24,221 nucleotides of DNA from Bacteroidales bacterium UBA3709 (lineage in GTDB: Bacteria; Bacteroidota; Bacteroidia; Bacteroidales; UBA932), in contig DFIA01000097.1 in assembly GCA_002372015.1 (NCBI GenBank), positions 1-24,221 on the forward strand, read 5' to 3'. Numbering within the stretch: position 1 is the stretch's first letter; every line of letters begins with the position of its first letter. Shown here one piece after another: positions 15,359 through 22,585 of the stretch. The position numbers and the translations under genes are program-made. The notes beneath the pieces were generated by a model. That model saw only the letters and a list, made by a program, of their open reading frames with translations, searched no databases and was not told the origin of the DNA.

Positions 15359-15925
15359 CTAATGTATTTTCTTGATGAACTTTGCCGGCACACCGCCAAC
15401 TACGGTCATTGGAGCTACATCTTTAGTAACTACTGCCCCTGCGGCAATAATAGCTCCATCGCCTATAGTAACTCCTTGTAAAACAGTTGAATTAGAGCCT
15501 ATCCACACATTTTTTCCTATGCGAATGGAGGCCGATTGCATACCAGCCCGCTTGGCAGGGTCTTCTAAGTGGTTGAGAGTGGCAAGCACCACATTATGCC
15601 CAATAAGGCTTCCTTCGCCTATGAAGATACCGCCCTGATCCTGAAACTTACATCCCATATTAATAAAGACACGTTCTCCAATAACGGTATTAACTCCACA
15701 ATCTGTATAAAAAGGAGGGAAAAGCCCCAAGTCTTTAGGTAATGTCCTATTCATCAACTCTTCCAATAAGGAATGAAGTTCTTCCGGTGAGTGGTATTTG
15801 CCATTGATTTCTGCTGTAATCTTTAGGGCGCGCTGGCTTAGCGAATGAAACATTTGGTGTATAGGACTCCATCCCTCTATGTTTCTCGGAACAGCCATAT
15901 ATTCCCTGAATTCGTCTATAGTCAT
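15359..15925 (-). CDS. Left-handed beta-helix (hexapeptide) O-acetyltransferase, maltose/NodL/LacA type
   Basis: A 188-residue acetyl-CoA-dependent sugar O-acetyltransferase of the maltose/galactoside acetyltransferase family. The N-terminal helical part (REYMAVPRN, MFHSLSQRALKITAEINGKY) is followed by hexapeptide repeats from about residue 80, with PPFYTDCGVNTVIGERVFIN, QDQGGIFIGEGSLIGHN, ATLNH (likely the catalytic His), IRIGKNVWIGSNSTVLQGVT and IIAAGAVVTKDV. The acceptor sugar is unknown. Start choice: TTG 15958 would leave almost no leader after the predicted promoter at 15967-15974, so an ATG at 15934 or 15925 is more likely; I chose 15925 (MTIDEFREYM) because homologues tend to begin there. 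First gene of a pair with the U32 gene. Confidence 0.88.
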   Translation of the reverse strand: MTIDEFREYMAVPRNIEGWSPIHQMFHSLSQRALKITAEINGKYHSPEELHSLLEELMNRTLPKDLGLFPPFYTDCGVNTVIGERVFINMGCKFQDQGGIFIGEGSLIGHNVVLATLNHLEDPAKRAGMQSASIRIGKNVWIGSNSTVLQGVTIGDGAIIAAGAVVTKDVAPMTVVGGVPAKFIKKIH

Positions 15926-15966
15926 ACAATGCATGTCTTTTTTAGAATCTCTCGTCAAAATTTCTG

Positions 15967-15974
15967 CAAATTTA
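15967..15974 (-). promoter_or_regulatory. -7 element (TAAATTTG) for the acetyltransferase - U32 pair
   Basis: On the minus strand it reads TAAATTTG. It is about 41 bases before ATG 15925 and only 8 bases before the in-frame TTG at 15958. Confidence 0.45.
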
Positions 15975-16020
15975 ATTTTTTCAACAGAAGAATTTATGGG
16001 TGCTTAATGTATCATAAATA

Positions 16021-16055
16021 AAAAAAGATGCCACATGTTAACGTAGCATCTTTTT
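16021..16055 (-). terminator. Rho-independent terminator of the small membrane protein gene
   Basis: AAAAAGATGC (16022-16031) and GCATCTTTTT (16046-16055) form a perfect 10-bp stem with a 14-base loop. Read on the minus strand the stem ends in a T-run, 22 bases after the stop of the gene at 16077. The A and T tracts make it near-symmetrical, so it may also work on the plus strand. Confidence 0.8.
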
Positions 16056-16076
16056 AAGTGATATATTTTAAAAATA

Positions 16077-16427
16077 CTATTCTGCCAAAGCTTCGTCTAT
16101 AGCCTTTTCAACAGCCTCTTTTGTGCTCTCTTCATTTAAGCTGTTAACAACTTCGGTCTTAAAAGCATCGCCCAAAGCCTTGTATTTAGGAGCCCAATAG
16201 AAGTAATAGATGCAGAAGTATGCAATGGCAAGTACAACAGCAGCAATGGCAATGCCTTTGCTCTTTTTGTTGCCGAAGCAGCCAATAAGACCGAAAATTA
16301 AAGCCAAGGCAGCGAAAATCCAGCCGAGCCAGTTAAGAAAAGGAAACCAAATGAAAAGGATACCGAGAATACCCATAACGAGACCTGCTACACCGAGGCC
16401 ATTACCTTTTTTTGCAGTTTGTTCCAT
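16077..16427 (-). CDS. Small membrane protein, DUF4190-like
   Basis: A 116-residue protein with a short polar N-terminus (MEQTAKKGNG), two or three hydrophobic segments (about 12-33 rich in Gly, Leu and Ile; 35-48; 57-75, ending IAYFCIYYFYW) and a charged, probably helical C-terminal tail of about 38 residues with many Glu and Lys. The pattern GLGVAGLVMGILGI followed by a second Gly-rich segment resembles small DUF4190-type proteins of unknown function; this is a topology-based guess. The longest frame begins with GTG at 16442; ATG 16427 is preferred. The gene stands alone, with its own -7 element (16509-16516) and its own hairpin terminator (16021-16055). Confidence 0.75.
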   Translation of the reverse strand: MEQTAKKGNGLGVAGLVMGILGILFIWFPFLNWLGWIFAALALIFGLIGCFGNKKSKGIAIAAVVLAIAYFCIYYFYWAPKYKALGDAFKTEVVNSLNEESTKEAVEKAIDEALAE

Positions 16428-16508
16428 AGCTAATTTAGGCACTTGTATGTGTCGTGCGCAACATTATGTTAATAAATAAATATGAATGTTTTCTTTCTGT
16501 TGCTTGTG

Positions 16509-16516
16509 CAAATATA
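16509..16516 (-). promoter_or_regulatory. -7 element (TATATTTG) for the small membrane protein gene
   Basis: On the minus strand it reads TATATTTG. It predicts a leader of about 75-80 bases, longer than for most neighbours. No clear -33 element. Confidence 0.45.
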
Positions 16517-16539
16517 GTAAAATTTTATTTTCCCCCGAC

Positions 16540-17523
16540 TTATTTCTTTCGAGTAACAAGGGTGGCTGCAAACGATTCTATTTGTTCTTTTTGCATATTG
16601 CTAAGATTCAGGCTACTTAGAGAAGTTAGAGCCTCTTGGTACAAAGAATTTATGGTTTGGAGGGCTTTGGCATCTATATTAAAGTTGCAGTAGAATTCTT
16701 TTACTGCTTTAATTTTTTCCTCTGCCCGGCTGTTGTCCATATTAAGCAGCTGTTGGAGTTTGGTTGCAGAAGCCTTATCCTTATTAGCTTCTTCTAAGCA
16801 CTTGATTAGCAACCAAGTCTTTTTGTTGTTGATAATATCGCCGCCAACTTTTTTGCCAAAGATACTTTCTTCTCCAAAACTATCGAGATAATCGTCTTGA
16901 ATCTGAAAAGCCAATCCGAGCTTGTAGGCAAAATCGTAAAAGCCCTGATATATGGTCTTGTTTACTCCTGCTATAATAGCTCCCATGCTTGCGGCGCAAG
17001 CCAGCAAAACGCTTGTTTTAAGACCTATCATATTTATATATTCATTCAAAGACACGTTGTCTCTGGCCTCAAAATCCATATCGAGCTGCTGTCCTTCGCA
17101 TACTTCTATGGTGGTTCTTGTAAAAAGACTAAGAGCCTCTTGCAAGTGCTCTTTCGGAGCCTGATTCAACATTTTGAAAGCCCAAAGGCACATAGTATCG
17201 CCAGATAAAATAGCCGTGTTGCTGTTCCATTTACGGTAAACAGTTGGCATACCTCGTCTTATGTCTGCTCTGTCCATAATATCATCGTGGATTAGAGTAA
17301 AGTTATGGAACACCTCCAGGGCCATTGCAGGAGTTAATATATGGCTTCCGATATCGTCTTTGTATAGGTTGTAGGTAAGCAGGCATAATCTTGGCCTTAG
17401 CCTTTTGCCCCCCATATCCATCATGTATTTGAGCGGAGTATAAAGCCCGGCGGGCTCTGCAGGCCATATTAGATTCTCAGCCTCTTGGTCTATGATTTTA
17501 TATAGTTGTTCAAGTTGTAACAT
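16540..17523 (-). CDS. Polyprenyl diphosphate synthase, short-chain type (farnesyl/geranylgeranyl)
   Basis: A 327-residue trans-prenyltransferase that condenses isopentenyl diphosphate with allylic diphosphates; the product feeds quinone and undecaprenyl pathways. GGKRLRP is at 38-44, the first Asp-rich motif DDIMD at 80-84 and the second DDYLD at 210-214, with GLAFQIQDDYLD and the Lys-rich FGKKVGGDIINNKKTWL after it. A Phe five residues before the first Asp-rich motif and no insertion in that motif suggest a C15-C20 product, but chain length cannot be fixed by eye. I chose ATG 17523; the longest frame begins with TTG at 17541. Monocistronic by layout, downstream of the lipoprotein terminator. 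Confidence 0.9.
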   Translation of the reverse strand: MLQLEQLYKIIDQEAENLIWPAEPAGLYTPLKYMMDMGGKRLRPRLCLLTYNLYKDDIGSHILTPAMALEVFHNFTLIHDDIMDRADIRRGMPTVYRKWNSNTAILSGDTMCLWAFKMLNQAPKEHLQEALSLFTRTTIEVCEGQQLDMDFEARDNVSLNEYINMIGLKTSVLLACAASMGAIIAGVNKTIYQGFYDFAYKLGLAFQIQDDYLDSFGEESIFGKKVGGDIINNKKTWLLIKCLEEANKDKASATKLQQLLNMDNSRAEEKIKAVKEFYCNFNIDAKALQTINSLYQEALTSLSSLNLSNMQKEQIESFAATLVTRKK

Positions 17524-17594
17524 ACATAATTTAACTTTCAAAAGATTGCTCTCAATATTGAGCGTCTAAGTTATAATCTTTTTTGAGATATCTT

Positions 17595-17602
17595 CAAACT
17601 TA
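17595..17602 (-). promoter_or_regulatory. -7 element (TAAGTTTG) for the prenyl synthase gene
   Basis: On the minus strand it reads TAAGTTTG, 71 bases before ATG 17523. A TTTG (complement of 17625-17628) lies 22 bases upstream and could be a loose -33 element; it falls inside the stem-loop of the preceding terminator. Confidence 0.45.
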
Positions 17603-17612
17603 GTTTACAATA

Positions 17613-17647
17613 AAAGGAGATTGCCAAATAATGCGGCAACCTCCTTT
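17613..17647 (-). terminator. Rho-independent terminator of the small lipoprotein gene
   Basis: AAAGGAG-A-TTGCC (17613-17625) pairs with GGCAA-C-CTCCTTT (17635-17647): a 13-position stem with one A/C mismatch and a 9-base loop. On the minus strand it is followed by TTATTGT after the closing TTT, and it lies 53 bases after the lipoprotein stop. Confidence 0.8.
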
Positions 17648-17699
17648 AAGTTCAGTAAACCCTATTAGAGCTTTATTCAGAACACCTTCTTGCTGGCAC

Positions 17700-18083
17700 T
17701 TATGGTGTTGTTTGAGTTAGTATGAATGTGGCAAATGAGCCTTTTGCACTTCTTCCTGCTATCCAAAGCTTAAACTTGAGATTTGAAGGCAAGCCATCGA
17801 ACACAATAGGGTCTCTAAAGTTCTCTATTTTGGTGCCCTGGTTAAAAATCATTTCTGCTGTCAAAACTTTAGAAAAGTCTGAAATCCCCTCATACATAAG
17901 GATGTATTTAACCTCATCTACATTTTGAAGATTGTTCATATTAACTGTAAATGAAGAGCTTGTAGGAGTTCCAACTAAAGACAGGGAAAATGTAACTTTA
18001 TCAGAATCTTTTTTGTGCTTTGAGCAAGCAACAAATAGTGCAGATACTAAAACTGCAGCCAACATTAAAAATACTTTTTTCAT
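17700..18083 (-). CDS. Small lipoprotein of unknown function
   Basis: A 127-residue protein I do not recognise. It begins with a lipoprotein signal peptide: MKK, a hydrophobic core and a lipobox ending in FVAC with the lipidated Cys at position 20, so it is exported and membrane-anchored. Lysines follow the Cys (SKHKKDSDK) rather than the acidic run typical of Bacteroidota surface-export signals, so surface exposure is doubtful. The mature part (about 107 residues) has alternating hydrophobic strands, with SSSFTVNMNN, VKYILMYEG and a Pro-Leu-Lys-Phe stretch near the end that looks like the last strands of a fibronectin-III or Ig-like fold; this is a weak fold guess. The gene has its own -7 element (18122-18129) and a strong terminator (17613-17647), so it is a stand-alone transcription unit. 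Confidence 0.78.
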   Translation of the reverse strand: MKKVFLMLAAVLVSALFVACSKHKKDSDKVTFSLSLVGTPTSSSFTVNMNNLQNVDEVKYILMYEGISDFSKVLTAEMIFNQGTKIENFRDPIVFDGLPSNLKFKLWIAGRSAKGSFATFILTQTTP

Positions 18084-18121
18084 AATTCTAAGTTTAATTA
18101 AAAATTTGCAATGTGTTTATG

Positions 18122-18129
18122 CAAAGATA
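18122..18129 (-). promoter_or_regulatory. -7 element (TATCTTTG) for the small lipoprotein gene
   Basis: On the minus strand it reads TATCTTTG, 38 bases before ATG 18083, giving a leader of about 30-35 bases. Confidence 0.55.
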
Positions 18130-18165
18130 ATAAAAATAAGTTATATAGTAAAAATGAACCGTTTT

Positions 18166-19239
18166 TTATTCGTCTCCTTCTCTATACTTGCCGCCGTCTT
18201 CTAACATAGCTATGTAGGAGTCGTATCGCAATGGAGAAATTTCTCCTCTTTCTACAGCTTCCTTTACTGCACAGCCTGGTTCATGGGTGTGCGTACACGG
18301 AGCAAAGCGGCAATTGTCTTCTACTTTCAGCATCTCTGGAAAATAATTGCTGAGCTCCTCTTTGGAGAAATCTACCAAGCCAAACCCTCTGATACCAGGG
18401 GTATCTACAACAAAGCCTCCGCAAGCAAGTGGATGCATCTGATAAAAGGTGGTTGTATGCTTGCCCTGTAAGTGTGCCTGAGAAATTTCAGCAACTTTAA
18501 TATTAAGAGAAGAATCCAAAGCGTTAATCAAGGAACTCTTACCAACTCCGCTCTGTCCGCTGAATAGAACCACCTTGTTTTTACATAAAGATTTTAGTTG
18601 CTCTATGTTAAAGCCGGTTTTAACTGAGGTTTCTAATACTTCATATCCGGCCTTCTTATATATCTGAATAAAACCGGCGGCCATTTGAGCAAGTTCTTCA
18701 TCTGCAAGATTCTCATATTGCAGTATTTCTGAACAGGTTTCAATGCCTGTAACATTATCAGTCGCTACTGCAACCGGCCTCTCTTGCCCTCTGTATAAGT
18801 CTGCTTTGTTCAGCAGTATTGTAACAGGAACCCCATAGGCTTGGCAGGTAACAAGAAAACGATCTACAAACTGTAGCTTTATTTCCGGTTGAGTTAATGT
18901 CAGAACCAAGAAAACTCTGTCTATGTTTGCTGCAATAACATGATTCTGTCTGGAAAGATTGGCGGAGCGTCTTACTATGCAATTTTTACGATCGTGTATT
19001 TCTGTGATGGTAAAGCCACCAAAACCATCACCCTCAAAATCTACTATATCTCCTACCGCTATGGGATTGGTGGAAGACGAACCTTTCAGGCGTAACTTGC
19101 CGCGTACCACTGCCGTAAATGGCTTCCACTCTGGCAATCGGCTCAACAAGTAGTGGCTTCCGGTGTGCTTTACAACCACCGCTGTTCCTATTTGGTTCTC
19201 GTTGTTTCTATCCAAAACATGCGCTTCTCCATTCTTCAT
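18166..19239 (-). CDS. rsgA: Ribosome small-subunit-dependent GTPase A (RsgA/YjeQ)
   Basis: A 357-residue circularly permuted GTPase that checks late 30S maturation. An N-terminal OB-fold (about 15-95, VVVKHTGSHYLL, AVGDIVDFEGD) precedes the GTPase domain, in which NKAD (144-147, G4) comes before GQSGVGKSS (228-236, G1), HTTT (261-264, G2) and DTPG (279-282, G3), the permuted order that defines the family. The C-terminal zinc motif is Cys310, Cys315, His317, Cys323. Between G4 and the conserved GYEVLETS block (about 199-206) there is a longer segment than I expect, roughly 20 extra residues (about 155-185). The longest frame starts at TTG 19275; ATG 19239 (MKNGEAHVLD) is preferred. Divergent from the MATE gene. 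Confidence 0.95.
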   Translation of the reverse strand: MKNGEAHVLDRNNENQIGTAVVVKHTGSHYLLSRLPEWKPFTAVVRGKLRLKGSSSTNPIAVGDIVDFEGDGFGGFTITEIHDRKNCIVRRSANLSRQNHVIAANIDRVFLVLTLTQPEIKLQFVDRFLVTCQAYGVPVTILLNKADLYRGQERPVAVATDNVTGIETCSEILQYENLADEELAQMAAGFIQIYKKAGYEVLETSVKTGFNIEQLKSLCKNKVVLFSGQSGVGKSSLINALDSSLNIKVAEISQAHLQGKHTTTFYQMHPLACGGFVVDTPGIRGFGLVDFSKEELSNYFPEMLKVEDNCRFAPCTHTHEPGCAVKEAVERGEISPLRYDSYIAMLEDGGKYREGDE

Positions 19240-19272
19240 AACGTTTGATATATTCAAGTACGTTTGAAAGTT

Positions 19273-19280
19273 CAAATTTA
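19273..19280 (-). promoter_or_regulatory. -7 element (TAAATTTG) for rsgA
   Basis: On the minus strand it reads TAAATTTG, 33 bases before ATG 19239. It overlaps the TTG that would be the longest-frame start, which argues against that start. Confidence 0.5.
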
Positions 19281-19368
19281 AGAATCTGTTTCGATTTACC
19301 CTATAGATTTTGAGGAGAGCAAGTTTTTATCTTATCTTGCAATTGAAAAGTTTGCAGATAGGGTATAT

Positions 19369-20673
19369 ATGAATAAAAAGGTTCTCAAGTTAGCGATTCC
19401 CAGCATATTGGCTAATATAACGGTTCCTTTGGTAGGAATAGTTGATGTGGGGGTCAGTGGACATATAGGCGATGCGGTGGCTATAGGCGGAATGGCTATT
19501 TCTACAATGCTTTTCGATTTACTATACTGGAATATGGGCTTCTTGAGGATAGGAACAGGCGGGATGATAGCTCAATCTCTCGGCAGAAGAGATTTCTATT
19601 CGGTGATGAAAGTTTTTACACAAGGCATAGGTACGGCTCTTGGTATAGCGGCTGTTATATTTGCAATACAGTATTTGTATATAGATGTGGCTCTTAGATT
19701 TATACAGTGTTCTCCAGAGGTTGCCGATTATGCACGTCAATACTATTTTATTAGGATTTGGGCAGCCCCGGCCACTCTTTCTCTGTTTGTTTTCAAAGGT
19801 TTTTTTATAGGAATGCAGAATGCTATAAGCCCTATGATTGCAGACATTACAGTAAATGTTGCCAATCTCGGCCTGAGCCTTTTGTTTGCTGTTAAGATGG
19901 GTATGGGCTTTAAGGGAATAGCCTGGGCAGTACTCTGTGCTCAATACCTTGGCTTGTTCCTTTGTATATTATTGTTTCTGATATATTATCACAAGTTGTT
20001 CAGATATGTAAACCTCAAACAATCTTTACGGCTTAAAGATATGGGACAATTCTTTTCTGTAAATGGTAATTTGTTTGTTAGAAGTGTTTGCTTTTTGTTT
20101 ATATATGTGGGCTTTACATCGTTAAGTGCAGGCTACGGCGATACCATGCTGGCGGTAGGTACAATAATGATGAAACTTCTGATGTTGTTCTCTTTCTTTA
20201 TAGATGGGTTTGCCTATGCAGGCGAGGCTCTTGTAGGTAAATATATAGGAGCAAAGGATTCTGTAGGCATGAAAATATCTGTTAGGGTTATATTCCGCTG
20301 GTGCTTTTGGATATCTGCAATTTCTACCGTTGTATATATGGCAGCAGGGCGGCAGATGGTTGCAATTATGACAGATAAAATAGATGTGATAGAGGCCTCT
20401 GCACCATTCCTTGTGTGGTTATGGGTAATGCCGGCTCTTTCTACGGCAGCCTTTGTTTGGGATGGTATTTATGTAGGAGCTACTGCAACAAAATGGATTA
20501 TGTGGGGTATGATATGTGCTGCTGCTTTGTTTTTTGCCGCTTACTATACGCTGCATCCTTGGTTTGGAATACAGGCTCTATATGCTGCCTACATGTTACA
20601 TGTTACAGTCCGCAGCCTATGGATGTACATATTTAGGAAGCGTGCAGTGTATTGTAAAATTTCTGTTTTGTAA
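19369..20673 (+). CDS. MATE-family efflux transporter (DinF/NorM-like)
   Basis: A 434-residue membrane protein of the multidrug and toxin extrusion family, which exports cationic drugs or metabolites by Na+ or H+ antiport. It starts LKLAIPSILANITVPLVGIVD, the typical first helix, followed by GHIGDAVAIGGMAI and GFLRIGTGGMIAQSLGRRD (end of helix 2 and the cytoplasmic loop), and shows about 12 hydrophobic segments in two similar halves; the second half repeats the pattern near FIDGFAYAGEALVGKYIGAKD. The pattern is closest to the DinF branch. Substrate unknown. The upstream region has only a degenerate -7-like sequence (TATCTTG at 19333-19339). Its stop is inside the promoter of the next gene. 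Confidence 0.92.
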   Translation: MNKKVLKLAIPSILANITVPLVGIVDVGVSGHIGDAVAIGGMAISTMLFDLLYWNMGFLRIGTGGMIAQSLGRRDFYSVMKVFTQGIGTALGIAAVIFAIQYLYIDVALRFIQCSPEVADYARQYYFIRIWAAPATLSLFVFKGFFIGMQNAISPMIADITVNVANLGLSLLFAVKMGMGFKGIAWAVLCAQYLGLFLCILLFLIYYHKLFRYVNLKQSLRLKDMGQFFSVNGNLFVRSVCFLFIYVGFTSLSAGYGDTMLAVGTIMMKLLMLFSFFIDGFAYAGEALVGKYIGAKDSVGMKISVRVIFRWCFWISAISTVVYMAAGRQMVAIMTDKIDVIEASAPFLVWLWVMPALSTAAFVWDGIYVGATATKWIMWGMICAAALFFAAYYTLHPWFGIQALYAAYMLHVTVRSLWMYIFRKRAVYCKISVL

Positions 20674-20697
20674 AAAATCCTTAGTTTGTTATATTTG
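20667..20697 (+). promoter_or_regulatory. Complete Bacteroidota promoter (TTTG - 19 bp - TATATTTG) for the AspT/YidE-like gene
   Basis: TTTG at 20667-20670 and TATATTTG at 20690-20697 are separated by 19 bases, the canonical -33/-7 layout. The -33 element overlaps the last codons of the MATE gene. The start codon is at 20706, so the leader would be only a few bases. Confidence 0.75.
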
Positions 20698-20705
20698 CGC
20701 CCGTT

Positions 20706-22439
20706 ATGGAGGGAAACTGGCTTTACAATCTGTTTTTAGGAGCAGGAGTTGCTCATTCTTTGTTAGTTATCGCTATTGTAATAGCAATAGGCGTAGCATT
20801 GGGGCATTTCAAAATTAAAGGACTGACCCTTGGTACCACATGGGTGCTGTTTGTGGGTATTGTATTTTCTCATTTTGGCCTGCGGGCAGATGCCGCAATC
20901 TTGTCTTTTGTAAAAGACTTTGGTCTGATATTATTCGTATATGCTATCGGTTTGTCTGTGGGGCCAAACTTTTTTTCATCTTTCAAAAAAGGCGGTCTTG
21001 CCTTAAATGGTTGGGCTGTATTGATAGTGTTGGGAGCCTGCGTGTGTGCTTATCTTATACATAAAATAACTGGAACACCTTTACTCACCATGGTGGGCGT
21101 AATGCAGGGAGCTGTTACTAATACGCCAGGATTAGGAGCTGCTCAGCAGACAGTTACAGATATGTTGGAGACAACAGGTTCAGCGGCGGGAGCATCGGCT
21201 GCAGCAAGCAGTTCGGCTTCTGCTCTGGTAGAAGATTTAAGCCTTGGATATGCTGTGGCCTACCCGCTCGGAGTGGTGGGTATAATACTCTCTATACTGA
21301 TACTCAGGGTGCTGTTAAGGGTGAATATACATACAGAAACAAAAAGGTTAGATTCAAAAGATGCTTCAAAAATTGCACAGCCGCAAATTCTTACATTTGA
21401 GATAACAGCAGGGAGTTTGGCAGATGGAGCTACTGTGCTCGATTTTCATCACAAATGCGGATTTAACTTTGTTCTTTCCAGAATAAGACGCAATGATATG
21501 TCGGTAGAAATACCTTCTTCGGGCACTTTGCTTGAAGCAGGAGAGAGGGTGAGGGTTGTTATTTCAAAGAAAGATCTGCAGCAGGCGGTGCCGGCTTTTG
21601 GACGCTTGATAGAAGATATGGGAGAGCACGATTGGAGTGTATTGGATAAACACTTAGTTTCTAAGAGAATTTCTGTTACCAAGAGAAATGTAGATGGCAA
21701 AGATCTGGAATCCTTAGCTATAAGAAGGGATTACGGAGTTAGTATAACAAGAATTTTGCGTACAGGCATTGAAATTGTGCCTATGCCTAATACAGATGTT
21801 TTTGTGGGAGATGTGCTCATAGCTGTTGGAAGCCAAGAAGATGTAGATAAAGTGGCAAATCTTTTGGGTAATTCGGAGAAGCGTCTTTATTCGCCGAGGA
21901 TAGCTCCTATCTTTTGCGGAATAGCGTTAGGTGTGTTACTTGGCAGCCTACCTATACATTTTCCGGGTATGCCTCAGGCCGTAAAACTTGGTTTGGCCGG
22001 CGGCCCTCTAATAGTAGCTATTTTGCTGAGTTATTTTGGGCATAGGGTTGGTTTTGAGACATATACCACTCAAAGTGCCAATCTAATGCTTAGGGAGATG
22101 GGGCTTTGCCTGTTTCTTGCAGCAGTGGGATTAGGTGCCGGCGAGAATTTTGTACAAACCCTTACTGCAGGAGGTTACAAGTACGTGTTCTATGGTTTCC
22201 TTATTACCATATTGCCGCTTCTCATAGTTGGTCTTTTAGCAAGGCTTATATCCAAAACCAACTACCTTACGCTTATGGGACTTATTTCCGGTAGCACAAC
22301 AGATCCTCCTGCACTGGCCTTTTCTTCAGAAACATCTGGCAATAGTTATCCGGCAATAGGGTATGCCACAGTATATCCTCTTTCTATGTTCTTGAGGGTG
22401 GTGGCTGCTCAGATACTTACCCTAATAGCCTTATCTTGA
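20706..22439 (+). CDS. AspT/YidE/YbjL-type putative transporter with two RCK_C (TrkA-C) domains
   Basis: A 577-residue membrane protein of the aspartate:alanine exchanger family. Two membrane halves (about 15-205 and 395-577) carry the repeated family motif: GAVTNTPGLGAAQQ at about 135-148 in the first half and GLISGSTTDPPALAF in the second. Between them lie two RCK_C domains (about 228-292 and 314-386; the second has RISVTKRNVDGKDLESLAIR), usually sensors of ligands or nucleotides. Substrate unknown. Unusual is an Ala/Ser-rich stretch at about 159-174 (GSAAGASAAASSSASA) just after the first transport motif. The start at ATG 20706 is very close to a complete promoter; an RNA hairpin terminator follows at 22532-22552. 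Confidence 0.88.
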   Translation: MEGNWLYNLFLGAGVAHSLLVIAIVIAIGVALGHFKIKGLTLGTTWVLFVGIVFSHFGLRADAAILSFVKDFGLILFVYAIGLSVGPNFFSSFKKGGLALNGWAVLIVLGACVCAYLIHKITGTPLLTMVGVMQGAVTNTPGLGAAQQTVTDMLETTGSAAGASAAASSSASALVEDLSLGYAVAYPLGVVGIILSILILRVLLRVNIHTETKRLDSKDASKIAQPQILTFEITAGSLADGATVLDFHHKCGFNFVLSRIRRNDMSVEIPSSGTLLEAGERVRVVISKKDLQQAVPAFGRLIEDMGEHDWSVLDKHLVSKRISVTKRNVDGKDLESLAIRRDYGVSITRILRTGIEIVPMPNTDVFVGDVLIAVGSQEDVDKVANLLGNSEKRLYSPRIAPIFCGIALGVLLGSLPIHFPGMPQAVKLGLAGGPLIVAILLSYFGHRVGFETYTTQSANLMLREMGLCLFLAAVGLGAGENFVQTLTAGGYKYVFYGFLITILPLLIVGLLARLISKTNYLTLMGLISGSTTDPPALAFSSETSGNSYPAIGYATVYPLSMFLRVVAAQILTLIALS

Positions 22440-22531
22440 GATATTATACTTCTTTTTCATTCCGCCTTTGACACCGCAAGTCATCTTTTCTGATTCTTCG
22501 GCATGTCTTTCTTTGCAACAATTCTATTTTT

Positions 22532-22552
22532 ATCCGTTACAAACGGATTTTT
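22532..22552 (+). terminator. Rho-independent terminator after the AspT/YidE-like gene, in front of pyrB
   Basis: ATCCGTT (22532-22538) and AACGGAT (22542-22548) form a perfect 7-bp stem with a 3-base loop, followed by TTTT. It lies about 93 bases after the transporter stop and 4 bases before the pyrB -7 element. Confidence 0.7.
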
Positions 22553-22555
22553 ACT

Positions 22556-22563
22556 TATCTTTG
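22556..22563 (+). promoter_or_regulatory. -7 element (TATCTTTG) for pyrB-pyrI
   Basis: TATCTTTG lies 22 bases before the pyrB ATG at 22586. No clear -33 element; the terminator hairpin occupies the region just upstream. Confidence 0.6.
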
Positions 22564-22585
22564 TAAACGGTAAAATCAAAGCTAT

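Noticed and set aside
15343..15399. Upstream extension of the U32 protein.
   Set aside because: It starts inside the preceding acetyltransferase gene, and the family core begins right after the ATG at 15342.
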